Under the pieces are notes generated by a model, which did not search any database, was not told the DNA's origin, and saw nothing but the letters and a program-made list of their open reading frames with translations. Below, in pieces: positions 32,960 to 40,729 of a stretch of DNA of 51,222 nucleotides (its first letter is position 1; every line of letters starts with the position of its first letter). Source of the DNA: Streptomyces globisporus (lineage in GTDB: Bacteria; Actinomycetota; Actinomycetes; Streptomycetales; Streptomycetaceae); the NCBI RefSeq assembly GCF_003501885.1, contig NZ_QWFA01000015.1, positions 1-51,222 on the forward strand, in the 5' to 3' direction. The translations under genes and the position numbers were made by a program.

Positions 32960-35900
32960 GCCCGACGGTGAGTCACGACACCGACCGGGCCGAAGCCCTG
33001 CCTGTCGTCTTCATGTTCTCCGGACAGGGCTCGCAGTACTACCACATGGGCCAGGAACTGTTCGCCCACAACGAGGTGTTCCGCACGACGCTGCAACGCT
33101 ACGACGCCGTGGTCGCGGAGGAGCTGGGCGAGTCGGTGATCGCGCGGATCTACGACCCGGCGAAGAGCAAGGCCGACCAGCTCATCGACACCCGCATCAC
33201 CCACCCGGGAATCGTCATGCTCGAACTCGCGCTGGCTCGGACGCTGCGCGAGGCGGGTGTGGAACCCGACTACCTGCTCGGCTCCAGCTTGGGCGAGTAC
33301 GCGGCCGCCGTCGTCGCGGGCAGCCTTGACGAGTTCGACTGCCTGCGGTTGCTGGTACGCCAGGCCGACATCATGCGAGCATGCCCGCGCGGCGGCATGC
33401 TCGCCGTTCTCGCCGGACCCGAGGTGCTGGACCAGGTGCCGGCACTGCGCGAGTGCGATGTGGCCGCCCGCAACGCCCCGGGCCATTTCGTGGTCGCGGG
33501 CGCGGAAGACGTCCTGGCACGGGCCGAGTCGGAGTTGCGCGCCGCCGATGTGCTGCACCAGCGGGTGCCGGTCGAATACGGCTTCCACTCCCGCCTCATG
33601 GCCGGCGTGATCGACCGGAGCCAGGGAGCCTTCGCCGAGGTGCCCCTCGCACCCCCGCGTATCCCGTGGGTCTCCTGCGTGGACGGCGAGCTGGTGGAGA
33701 GGGTGACGGCCGAGCACTTCTGGAGGGTCGCCCGGGAGCCCATCGAGTTCGAGCGCACCATGACACGCATGCGGGACCGGGGCGACTTCCGCTATCTCGA
33801 CCTCGGCCCCTCCGGCACCCTGCATGCCTTCGTGCGCAGCAACCTGCCGACCGGTGCACGAGCCGAGTCGATGCCCTTGCTCAGCCCCTTCGGCAGCGAC
33901 ATCGACCTTCTGGACAGGGCCAGGAGCCGCGCCGCCGCGACCCCATCGAGGAAGGCACAGAGCATGAAGGTCTATGGGTTCCCAGGACAAGGCGCACAGC
34001 GGCGGAGGATGGGCGAGGGGCTGTTCGAGCGGTTCCCCGAACAGACCGCGATCGCCGACCGCGTGCTGGGTTACTCGATCGAGGAACTCTGCCTCACCGA
34101 TTCTCGACGCCGACTCGGCAGGACCGAGTACACGCAGGCCGCTCTCTACGTGGTGGGCGCGCTCTCCTATCTCGACCGCGTCGAGAAGGATCCGGTGCCG
34201 CCCGACTTTCTTGTCGGGCACAGCCTCGGCGAGTACGTGGCGCTCTTCGCCGCCGAGGTCTTCGACTTCGAGGCCGGGCTGCGCCTGGTGCAGCGGCGGG
34301 GCCAGTTGATGGCCGCCGCGTCCGGTGGTGCCATGGCCGCCGTGGTCGGGGTCGATGAGGCCGCCGTCACCCGCATGCTCGCCGACCCCACCTTCCAGGG
34401 GCTGGACCTGGCCAACCACAATGCCGTGGACCAGTTCGTCATCTCCGGACCGGACGAACAACTCGCCGCGGCCTGCACCGCATTCGAGGCGGCCGGCGCG
34501 CGGACGGTCCGGCTGCGCGTCAGCGCCCCGCTGCACTCCCGGTACATGCGTGGAGCGGCCGATGAGTTCGCGCGCTTCCTCGACGGCTTCACCCTGCGTT
34601 CGCCGGTGATCCCGGTGCTCGCCAACGTCGACGCACTGCCGTACACGCCCGACACCCTGAAGGAGCGGCTGGCGGCGCAGATCGCCTCGCCGGTCCGCTG
34701 GACCGAGACCGTACGCAGACTGATGGGGCAGGGCGACTTCACGTTCGTCGAACTCGGGCCCGGCAAGGTTCTCACCAAGCTGGTCACCCGCATCAGGGAA
34801 GCTGCCGAGCCGACCCCACCGGCCTTGTCCGCCTCGGCTCCGCCGGCAGGAGAGGCCGCGAGGGGGCCCCTCGTCTCCGCGATCGACGCGGAGTCGCTCG
34901 GTGCCCGTACGTTCCGCGAACGATACGGACTGCGTCGCGCCTATGTGATGGGTTCGATGTACGGCGGAGTGTCCGGGCCGGAGATGCTGAGGTCGGCAGC
35001 CAAGGCGGGCATGCTCGGGTTCCTGGGCATCGGAGGGCTGACTCCGGACGAGACGGAGCGGCAACTGCGCGTCCTGACCGATGATCTGGGCCTCGGCGGC
35101 GCCTTCGGAGTCAATCTGCTCTATCGGCACGGAGCACCGGAACAGGAGGTGGCGTCCGTCGATCGGCTGCTGCGGCACGGTGTCGATCTGATCGAGGCCT
35201 CCGGCTTCCCCATGGTGACCGAAGGACTGGTCCGCTTCCGGCTCAAGGGCGGCAAGATCCTGGCCAAGGTCTCCAGGACCGACGTCGCCGCAGAGTTTCT
35301 CGCGCCGCCGCCGCAGGGCCTCGTCGAGCGGCTGCTCGCGGCAGGGGCGGTGACCGAGTCCGAGGCGCATGCCGCGGCAGGCCGGCCGATGGCCGATGAC
35401 CTCTGCGCCGAGGCGGACGGTGGCTGGCTGAGCAGCACGGCCGACCTGGTGACGCTTCTTCCGGCGGTACTCCGGTTGCGGGACGAGGCGGCCCTTCCCG
35501 GCCATCGGGTCCACATCGGATGCGCCGGCGGGATCGGAACGCCCGCCGCGGCCGCCGCCGCGTTCCTGCTCGGGGCCGACTTCGTCATGACCGGCTCGGT
35601 CAACCAGTGCTCGGTGGAGGCCGCGACCAGCGACGCGGTCAAGGACCTCCTGCAAGAGGCCCGCGAGTATGATGTGGACACCGCACCGTGGGGCGAGATG
35701 TTCGAGCTCGGGGCGCGGGCACGCTATCTCAAGCGCGGACTGTTCTTCCCCGCCCGCGCGACAAGGCTCTACGAGCTGTGGCGTCAGCACGCTTCCGTCG
35801 GCCAACTCGACGACGACACCAGGACACAGGTGCTCGACCGGTACCTGGGGGGCGAGGCGTCCCTGCCCGAGGCATCGGATGCGGCTCCCCGGACACAGCT

Positions 35901-36150
35901 AGCGGCTCTGATCCACCGGTACTTCGAGCGAGGCCTCCGCCTGGCGGTGGCGGGTGACCGGCAGTCCAGGGTCGACTACCTCGTGCACTGCGGACCGTCG
36001 ATGGGCGCGTTCAACCAGGAGGTCGCCGCATCCGGGCTGCGTGACTGGCGGGCCCGTACGGTCGAGGCCATCGCCGACACCATCATGGAAGGCGCGGCGG
36101 CCCACATCGCCGACCGGCTGAGGAGCCTGCACGAGATATCGGACAAGTGA
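32956..36150 (+). CDS. Trans-acting acylhydrolase/acyltransferase/enoylreductase (AT1-AT2-ER)
   Basis: 1064 residues. GTG 32956 overlaps the stop of the megasynthase by 4 nt; GTG 32968 is an alternative. AT1 (about 10-300) has GSSLG (Ser111), and Gln136 stands where malonyl-specific ATs have the carboxylate-binding Arg, as in proofreading acylhydrolases. AT2 (about 337-620) has GHSLG (Ser423) and Arg448, typical of malonyl transferases, and is the probable source of malonate for modules 3, 5 and 6. Residues from about 640 to 1040 form a PfaD-type FMN enoylreductase acting in trans. No module in the window clearly needs an ER, so its target may be encoded elsewhere. An internal ATG at 33964 ([10 protein letters not shown]) has GAGGAAGG 8 nt upstream, so a separate AT2-ER protein may also be made. 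Confidence 0.93.
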   Translation: MSPTVSHDTDRAEALPVVFMFSGQGSQYYHMGQELFAHNEVFRTTLQRYDAVVAEELGESVIARIYDPAKSKADQLIDTRITHPGIVMLELALARTLREAGVEPDYLLGSSLGEYAAAVVAGSLDEFDCLRLLVRQADIMRACPRGGMLAVLAGPEVLDQVPALRECDVAARNAPGHFVVAGAEDVLARAESELRAADVLHQRVPVEYGFHSRLMAGVIDRSQGAFAEVPLAPPRIPWVSCVDGELVERVTAEHFWRVAREPIEFERTMTRMRDRGDFRYLDLGPSGTLHAFVRSNLPTGARAESMPLLSPFGSDIDLLDRARSRAAATPSRKAQSMKVYGFPGQGAQRRRMGEGLFERFPEQTAIADRVLGYSIEELCLTDSRRRLGRTEYTQAALYVVGALSYLDRVEKDPVPPDFLVGHSLGEYVALFAAEVFDFEAGLRLVQRRGQLMAAASGGAMAAVVGVDEAAVTRMLADPTFQGLDLANHNAVDQFVISGPDEQLAAACTAFEAAGARTVRLRVSAPLHSRYMRGAADEFARFLDGFTLRSPVIPVLANVDALPYTPDTLKERLAAQIASPVRWTETVRRLMGQGDFTFVELGPGKVLTKLVTRIREAAEPTPPALSASAPPAGEAARGPLVSAIDAESLGARTFRERYGLRRAYVMGSMYGGVSGPEMLRSAAKAGMLGFLGIGGLTPDETERQLRVLTDDLGLGGAFGVNLLYRHGAPEQEVASVDRLLRHGVDLIEASGFPMVTEGLVRFRLKGGKILAKVSRTDVAAEFLAPPPQGLVERLLAAGAVTESEAHAAAGRPMADDLCAEADGGWLSSTADLVTLLPAVLRLRDEAALPGHRVHIGCAGGIGTPAAAAAAFLLGADFVMTGSVNQCSVEAATSDAVKDLLQEAREYDVDTAPWGEMFELGARARYLKRGLFFPARATRLYELWRQHASVGQLDDDTRTQVLDRYLGGEASLPEASDAAPRTQLAALIHRYFERGLRLAVAGDRQSRVDYLVHCGPSMGAFNQEVAASGLRDWRARTVEAIADTIMEGAAAHIADRLRSLHEISDK
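33948..33966 (+). promoter_or_regulatory. Possible internal ribosome site and start (AT2-ER form)
   Basis: GAGGAAGG at 33948-33955 lies 8 nt before ATG 33964, exactly where the second AT begins ([10 protein letters not shown]). This is a better ribosome site than the one seen at the GTG start of the full gene. It may be a relic of gene fusion or a working second start. Confidence 0.5.
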
Positions 36151-36363
36151 CCTCCTGGAGCGAGGCGATCGAGCCCCGTCACCGCTGTTCGGCGGTAGCA
36201 CCGTGGCACAGGGGGCGCACCGCGAACACCGACCGCGGGCCTCGAAGCCGAGTCCGCCCCCGGATTCGGGGTCCCCCGTCGTCGCGCCCCACCGTTCGAC
36301 GCTTTCGTCGTGGCGCCCGCCCCACGGACGTCACCTCCCAACCCTGCCCACCAACCCATGACT

Positions 36364-36387
36364 TGTACGCGGCAGCCGCCGCGTACA
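36364..36387. promoter_or_regulatory. 10-bp perfect inverted repeat upstream of first P450
   Basis: Arms TGTACGCGGC (36364-36373) and GCCGCGTACA (36378-36387) are separated by AGCC. The repeat lies in the 265-nt gap between the AT-ER gene and the P450, 17 nt before the AGGAG ribosome site. It could be an operator or a leader hairpin; it has no T-tract. The rest of the gap (36151-36363) shows only short, weak hairpins and no clear promoter. Confidence 0.55.
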
Positions 36388-36415
36388 CGCAAACGCTCTG
36401 TGACAGGAGTTCACC

Positions 36416-37639
36416 ATGCCGACCGAAACGCCCAGCGAGCCCTTGATCTTCAACCCGTTCACGCCGGATTTCATGGACGACCCGTATCCGCACTACGCGG
36501 AACTCCGCAGGCACGTCCCGGTGCACGAGCATCCGGGTGGTTTCTGGATGCTGTCCCGCTACGAGGACGTGGCCGCACTGATGCGCTCCAAGCTCTCCGT
36601 CGAGCAGCGTCACGTCGCCCCCGGACCGTTCCGTGACGCGTACACGCAGGCCGGCGTCACGGACGAGCCGCGGCTGAAGGGACTTGCCCTGCTGGACCGG
36701 GACGCGCCGGACCACACGCGGCTGCGCAAACTGGTCACCATGGCGTTCACCGGGCGCGCGGTCAACGCCATGGAAGGAGAGATACGTTCCCTCGTCGACG
36801 AGGCGCTCGACGGCATCGCCGCCGACGGAGGGGGTGACCTGGTCGAGGCGCTCGCCTTCCCCCTGCCGTTCACCGTGATCTCGCGGATGCTCGGGATGCC
36901 GCCGACCGACACCGTGCGGATGCGCACGCTGACTCATACGCTGATGCGCTCGGTGGAACCGACGACCGACCCCGAGGTGATGAGGGCCGTCGAGGCGGCA
37001 GACGCCGAGCTGTTCGACATCGTCGGCGAAGCGGTCGCCTGGAAGCGGCACAACCTCGCCGACGACCTGCTCACGGCGCTCATCACGGCTGAGGACAACG
37101 GGGACGTACTCAGCCACGACGAACTGGTGGCCCAGGTCACCATGTTGTACGTCGCCGGCCACGAGACGACCGTGAACCTGATATCGGGCGGCGCCCTCGC
37201 GCTGCTGCGGAACCCCGAACAGCTGGAACTGCTGCGAGCCAAACCGGAACTCGAGCAGAACGCGGTCGAGGAGCTGCTGCGCTACGACGCCCCCGTGCAC
37301 AACAGCAGGCGCGTCACTCTGGAACCGTACAAGGTCGGCGGTTACGAGATCCCGCCCGGTTCGTTCATCCTCGCCAACCTGGCCGGCGCCAACCGCGACG
37401 AGTCGTTCTTCGGTCCCGACGCGGAGGAGTTGCGGCTGGACCGGGAGAACGCACGCCGCCATGTGTCCTTCGGCGGGGGCATGCACCTGTGCCTGGGCGC
37501 GGCGCTGGCCCGCATCGAAGGCAGAGTGGCGATCGGTGAGCTGGTGCGGCGCTTCCCCGCACTGCGGCTGGCCGGCGACGTCGAGTGGAACGGCCTGCTC
37601 AGCCTGCGGGGGGCGGCACGGCTGCCGATCGAGGTGTGA
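36416..37639 (+). CDS. Cytochrome P450 (first of two)
   Basis: 407 residues, normal for a soluble bacterial class I P450. ATG 36416 follows AGGAG (36405-36409) at 6 nt. The I-helix motif AGHETT has Glu250 and Thr251; the K-helix ExxR is EELLR before YDAP; the heme-binding loop is FGGGMHLCLG with Cys359 as thiolate ligand. It resembles the CYP107-type tailoring enzymes of actinomycete polyketide clusters. Expected role is hydroxylation or epoxidation of the PKS-NRPS product with electrons from an external ferredoxin; no ferredoxin gene is seen nearby. It lies 265 nt downstream of the AT-ER gene behind an inverted repeat, so it may have its own promoter. Confidence 0.95.
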   Translation: MPTETPSEPLIFNPFTPDFMDDPYPHYAELRRHVPVHEHPGGFWMLSRYEDVAALMRSKLSVEQRHVAPGPFRDAYTQAGVTDEPRLKGLALLDRDAPDHTRLRKLVTMAFTGRAVNAMEGEIRSLVDEALDGIAADGGGDLVEALAFPLPFTVISRMLGMPPTDTVRMRTLTHTLMRSVEPTTDPEVMRAVEAADAELFDIVGEAVAWKRHNLADDLLTALITAEDNGDVLSHDELVAQVTMLYVAGHETTVNLISGGALALLRNPEQLELLRAKPELEQNAVEELLRYDAPVHNSRRVTLEPYKVGGYEIPPGSFILANLAGANRDESFFGPDAEELRLDRENARRHVSFGGGMHLCLGAALARIEGRVAIGELVRRFPALRLAGDVEWNGLLSLRGAARLPIEV

Positions 37640-37749
37640 GCCTCGGGAGCACGGGTGAACGGGTGCGAAGGGGCGTCATGGAGCCCTCGGATTCCTCTCC
37701 CGAACAGCGAAAGTGCGGACAGCGAGAGTGACGAAGAACGGACAGGGCA

Positions 37750-38940
37750 ATGACGAGTGTTGATCACGGCACCGTGAGCAGGATCGCGGATCTCCCGGTC
37801 GCCGAGCGGCGGGACGAGGCCTGGCGGAGGCTGAGCGCCCAGGGGGAGGTCGTGCCGATGGCGGACGGCCTCGCTCTGACCAGCCTTGCCGTAGTCAAAG
37901 CGGTGCTGAGGGAACCGAACCGCTTCTCCATCAAGAAGGTGTTCGATGCCGTGGAGACCGGGTATCCCCTCATTCCGTTGGCCTTCGACCCACCCGAGCA
38001 GACCAACTACCGCCGGATTCTGCTGCCGTTCTTCAGCCCGCGCCGGATCCGGCCGCTGGAGGAGTCGTTGCGCGCCCAGGCCATCGACCTCATCGAGGCG
38101 GTCAAGGGCCGCGGCAGCTGCGACTTCGTCGCCGACATCGCCGGCCCGTTCCCCGCACAGTCGCTGCTGACACTGCTGGGACTGCCCCTCGATGACCGGG
38201 ACCGGTTCATCGGCTGGAAGGACGCCGCACTCGAACTTACCGCCGACGCCGCCGGTGAACTGCCCCTCACCACGGAGGAACGGGCCGCCAAGGTGGAGCA
38301 GACCATGGCCATGGGGGGCTACTTGACGGAGCTGATACGTACCCGGCGCAGCAGCCCGGACGATGACATTCTCAGCGAGATCCTGGCCATCGAGGGTGAC
38401 GACCGGCTGTCCGACGACGAAGCGCTGGGTGTGTGCCTGATGCTCGTGCTGGCCGGCTTGGAGACCGTCACCGACGCCCTGAGCCTCGGTATGGAGCGGC
38501 TGGCCGCCTCCCCGGAGCGGTCCCAGGAGCTGGTGGACGATCCCTCCCTCGTTCCGGCCGCCGTCGAGGAACTGCTGCGGCTCGACGCACCAGCCCCCTT
38601 CCTGCCTCGGATCACCACCGAGGACGTGGAGATCGGCGGCTGCCCCGTACCCGCCGGCACCCTGGTCAACGCCCACTTGAATACGGCGAACCGGGACGAA
38701 GCTTGTTGGCCGCACGCCTACGAGATCGACTTCCACCGTCAGGAGAACCCGCACACGAGCTTCGGTCTCGGTGCGCACCGCTGCCTGGGCACGCACCTGG
38801 CGCGCCTGGAAATGCGGATCGTCCTGGAGGAATGGCACCGCCGCATCCCGCGGTACGCAATCGCGGAGGGAACCGCGCACCGGGCCAAGCTGGTGCGTGC
38901 CAACCTCGGATTGGAGTCGCTGCGGCTCAGTTTCGGATGA
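37750..38940 (+). CDS. Cytochrome P450 (second of two)
   Basis: 396 residues. The I-helix reads AGLETV (Glu238, Thr239), keeping the proton-relay Thr. ExxR is EELLR before LDAP. The heme loop is FGLGAHRCLG with Cys345. The ribosome site before ATG 37750 is poor (ACAGGG only 2 nt away), so initiation may be inefficient or the true start may differ slightly. It follows the first P450 by 110 nt on the same strand and is probably co-transcribed. It differs clearly from the first P450 in sequence, so the two are likely to oxidise different positions of the product rather than being a recent duplicate. Confidence 0.93.
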   Translation: MTSVDHGTVSRIADLPVAERRDEAWRRLSAQGEVVPMADGLALTSLAVVKAVLREPNRFSIKKVFDAVETGYPLIPLAFDPPEQTNYRRILLPFFSPRRIRPLEESLRAQAIDLIEAVKGRGSCDFVADIAGPFPAQSLLTLLGLPLDDRDRFIGWKDAALELTADAAGELPLTTEERAAKVEQTMAMGGYLTELIRTRRSSPDDDILSEILAIEGDDRLSDDEALGVCLMLVLAGLETVTDALSLGMERLAASPERSQELVDDPSLVPAAVEELLRLDAPAPFLPRITTEDVEIGGCPVPAGTLVNAHLNTANRDEACWPHAYEIDFHRQENPHTSFGLGAHRCLGTHLARLEMRIVLEEWHRRIPRYAIAEGTAHRAKLVRANLGLESLRLSFG

Positions 38941-38970
38941 AGCGTCGGGTAAACCGCTGAGGAATCCCCG

Positions 38971-39021
38971 CTCACGCACCCATGGCACGCTTTCGGAACG
39001 GCGATGCCATGGGTGCGTGAG
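38971..39021. terminator. Bidirectional terminator-like hairpin between convergent genes
   Basis: A perfect 17-bp stem: arm 38971-38987 begins CTCACGCACCC and arm 39005-39021 ends GGGTGCGTGAG, with a 17-nt loop. It lies 30 nt after the second P450 stop and 3 nt beyond the thioesterase stop. It has no U-tract, as is common for actinomycete terminators. Confidence 0.8.
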
Positions 39022-39024
39022 TCC

Positions 39025-39798
39025 TCAGCCGGACTTGACCGGGGTGCTCAGCCTGCTGGACAGATCGGCGATGAGTTCCCGGGGGCGTTCGGCCAGATAG
39101 AAATGCCCGCCCTCAAAGGCCCGGAGGTCGAACTGGGTACGGGTCATGGAAGCCCAGGAACTCATGGCCGGGCCGTCGACCCGCGGATCCTCGGTCCCGT
39201 AGTAGCCGACAAGAGGAGTGTCCAGTGCGGGGGTGTCGAGGGGAAGCGTGTACCGGCCGAGAAGTCGGTAATCGGCGCGAATCGGTGGGAGGAGCAGATC
39301 GCGCAGCTCGGGGTGCTCGAAGAGCTCAGGGGCGGATCCCCCCATGTGTACCAGGTGAGCGATGAGTTCGTCATCACCGGCTTCGCGGGAAAGGATCTGC
39401 TCTTCTCGCCCTGGGCCCGGGCGGGATGACACGAACAGTGCCGCGAGTGTCTGGCCGAACTCGGCCTCCAGGCGCAAGGCGACTTCGGTCGCCACGGAAG
39501 CGCCCATACTGTGACCGAAGAACGCCAGGGGAGCGTCGGCGAATGCGGAGCACGCCCGCGCGAGCGGATCGGCCAGCTCCTCCATCGTGTCCACCAGAGG
39601 GTCGTGATGCCGGTCCTCACGGCCTGGGTAGCGGACGGCCAGGAGCTCCACGTCGGCGGGCACATACTGCGGCCAGGTGCGGAAGAAGCTGGCCACACCG
39701 CCTGCATGGGGAAAGCACACGAGGCGAACACGTGGACTCGGGCACTCCCGCAGAGTGCGGAACCACCGGTTACCCAGCCCGTCAGCCCTGCTGTACAT
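39025..39798 (-). CDS. Type II thioesterase (alpha/beta hydrolase)
   Basis: 257 residues from ATG 39798, chosen because GGAGGA lies 7 nt upstream; a longer reading to 39825 adds nine residues without a ribosome site. The nucleophile elbow is GHSMG (Ser97), the N-terminal FPHAGG oxyanion region is typical, and a late GGHFYL supplies the His. This family removes stalled or mis-primed acyl groups from PKS and NRPS carrier proteins. Given KSQ decarboxylation, amino acid loading and a trans-AT, an editing enzyme fits. It is convergent with the P450 pair and divergent from the phosphopantetheinyl transferase, with 190 nt between that should hold two promoters; I could not pick clear -10/-35 boxes there. 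Confidence 0.94.
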   Translation of the reverse strand: MYSRADGLGNRWFRTLRECPSPRVRLVCFPHAGGVASFFRTWPQYVPADVELLAVRYPGREDRHHDPLVDTMEELADPLARACSAFADAPLAFFGHSMGASVATEVALRLEAEFGQTLAALFVSSRPGPGREEQILSREAGDDELIAHLVHMGGSAPELFEHPELRDLLLPPIRADYRLLGRYTLPLDTPALDTPLVGYYGTEDPRVDGPAMSSWASMTRTQFDLRAFEGGHFYLAERPRELIADLSSRLSTPVKSG

Positions 39799-39988
39799 GT
39801 CTGTTTCCTCCGAATTAACCGTCACCGCGCGAGGGATAGGGGGACCCTCGGTCCGCGCTTTCGGGCAACAGTAACTCGTCCAAGAGGTAGGGGCAGGCCG
39901 TGCGGAGAATTATCAGATTCATGCCGAATTTATCGACGAACGGAGAACGTGATCCGGTCATCAAACCCGGCCATGAAGGCGGGAGTCA

Positions 39989-40729
39989 GTGATCGACCGT
40001 GTATTGCCCGCTGCCGTGAGAACCCGCGTCGTTTATGGCGACGCACTCGACAATGCGCCCCTCCACCGGGAAGAAGCCGATGCCGTGAGCAGCGCGCTTC
40101 CCAAGCGGCGTGCTGAGTTCACGGCGGGGCGGGCCTGCTCCCGGGCGGCGCTCGCCGCGCTGAGCGGCGTGGAACCCCCTCCTGTTCCGCGTGCCGAAGA
40201 CGACCACGGGGCACCCGTCTGGCCTGAGGGAGTCGTGGGGAGCATCACGCACTGCGACGGTTATCGGGCCGCCGCCGTTGCGCGCCGCGCCGACATACTG
40301 GCGCTCGGCATCGACGCGGAACCTCATGGCGCGCTCCCCGAGGGTGTCCTCGACCTGGTTCACTCCACCGTGGCGGAACGCGCCGGACTGGAGACGCTCA
40401 CCCGGAAGGAACCCGCCATCCATTGGGACCGCCTCCTCTTCAGCGCCAAGGAGAGCATCTACAAGGCGTGGTTTCCCTACCATCATCGCGTGCTGGAATT
40501 CAAGGATGCCGAAGTCCGCTTCGTCCGCGACCAGCGGAGCTCCGATCGAGGCTTCTTCTCCGCCAGGCTCTTCGTGCCCGGGCCCCTGCTGGCTCGGGGC
40601 ATCGGCCCGGACATGTTCACCGGCCGGTGGATGGTCCGGAACGGTCTCGTCGTCACCGCCGTCGCGACCCCGGCCGAACCGGGGACGCTGCTGCCGGGCG
40701 GGCAGTGCCCGCCCGGCAGCAGGCGGTGA
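39989..40729 (+). CDS. 4'-phosphopantetheinyl transferase (Sfp/EntD type)
   Basis: 246 residues from GTG 39989, with GGGAG only 3 nt upstream, so the exact start is uncertain. Motifs: SITHCDGY, GIDAEP with metal-binding Asp109 and Glu111, and FSAKESIYKAW with Glu155. It transfers the pantetheine arm of CoA to the serine of carrier domains and would activate the many ACP/PCP domains of this cluster. It is the last gene I assign to the cluster. Its final codons contain a perfect 17-bp inverted repeat, and its stop abuts the stop of the next (opposite-strand) gene with no intervening base. Confidence 0.93.
   Translation: MIDRVLPAAVRTRVVYGDALDNAPLHREEADAVSSALPKRRAEFTAGRACSRAALAALSGVEPPPVPRAEDDHGAPVWPEGVVGSITHCDGYRAAAVARRADILALGIDAEPHGALPEGVLDLVHSTVAERAGLETLTRKEPAIHWDRLLFSAKESIYKAWFPYHHRVLEFKDAEVRFVRDQRSSDRGFFSARLFVPGPLLARGIGPDMFTGRWMVRNGLVVTAVATPAEPGTLLPGGQCPPGSRR
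40688..40722. terminator. 17-bp perfect hairpin inside the 3' end of the PPTase gene
   Basis: Arms CTGCTGCCGGGCGGGCA (40688-40704) and TGCCCGCCCGGCAGCAG (40706-40722) flank a single G. The repeat encodes the end of the transferase (LLPGGQCPPGS) and lies 5 nt before its stop. As the next gene is convergent with no gap, this is the only structure available to end either transcript. Confidence 0.6.

Noticed and set aside
32530..35805. 1091-codon - strand open frame opposite the KS0 and AT-ER region
   Set aside because: Shadow of the AT1-AT2-ER gene, whose active-site motifs are all on the + strand.
36151..36415. Small gene or regulator in the gap before the first P450
   Set aside because: The short frames here lack a ribosome site and recognisable sequence; only the inverted repeat stands out.
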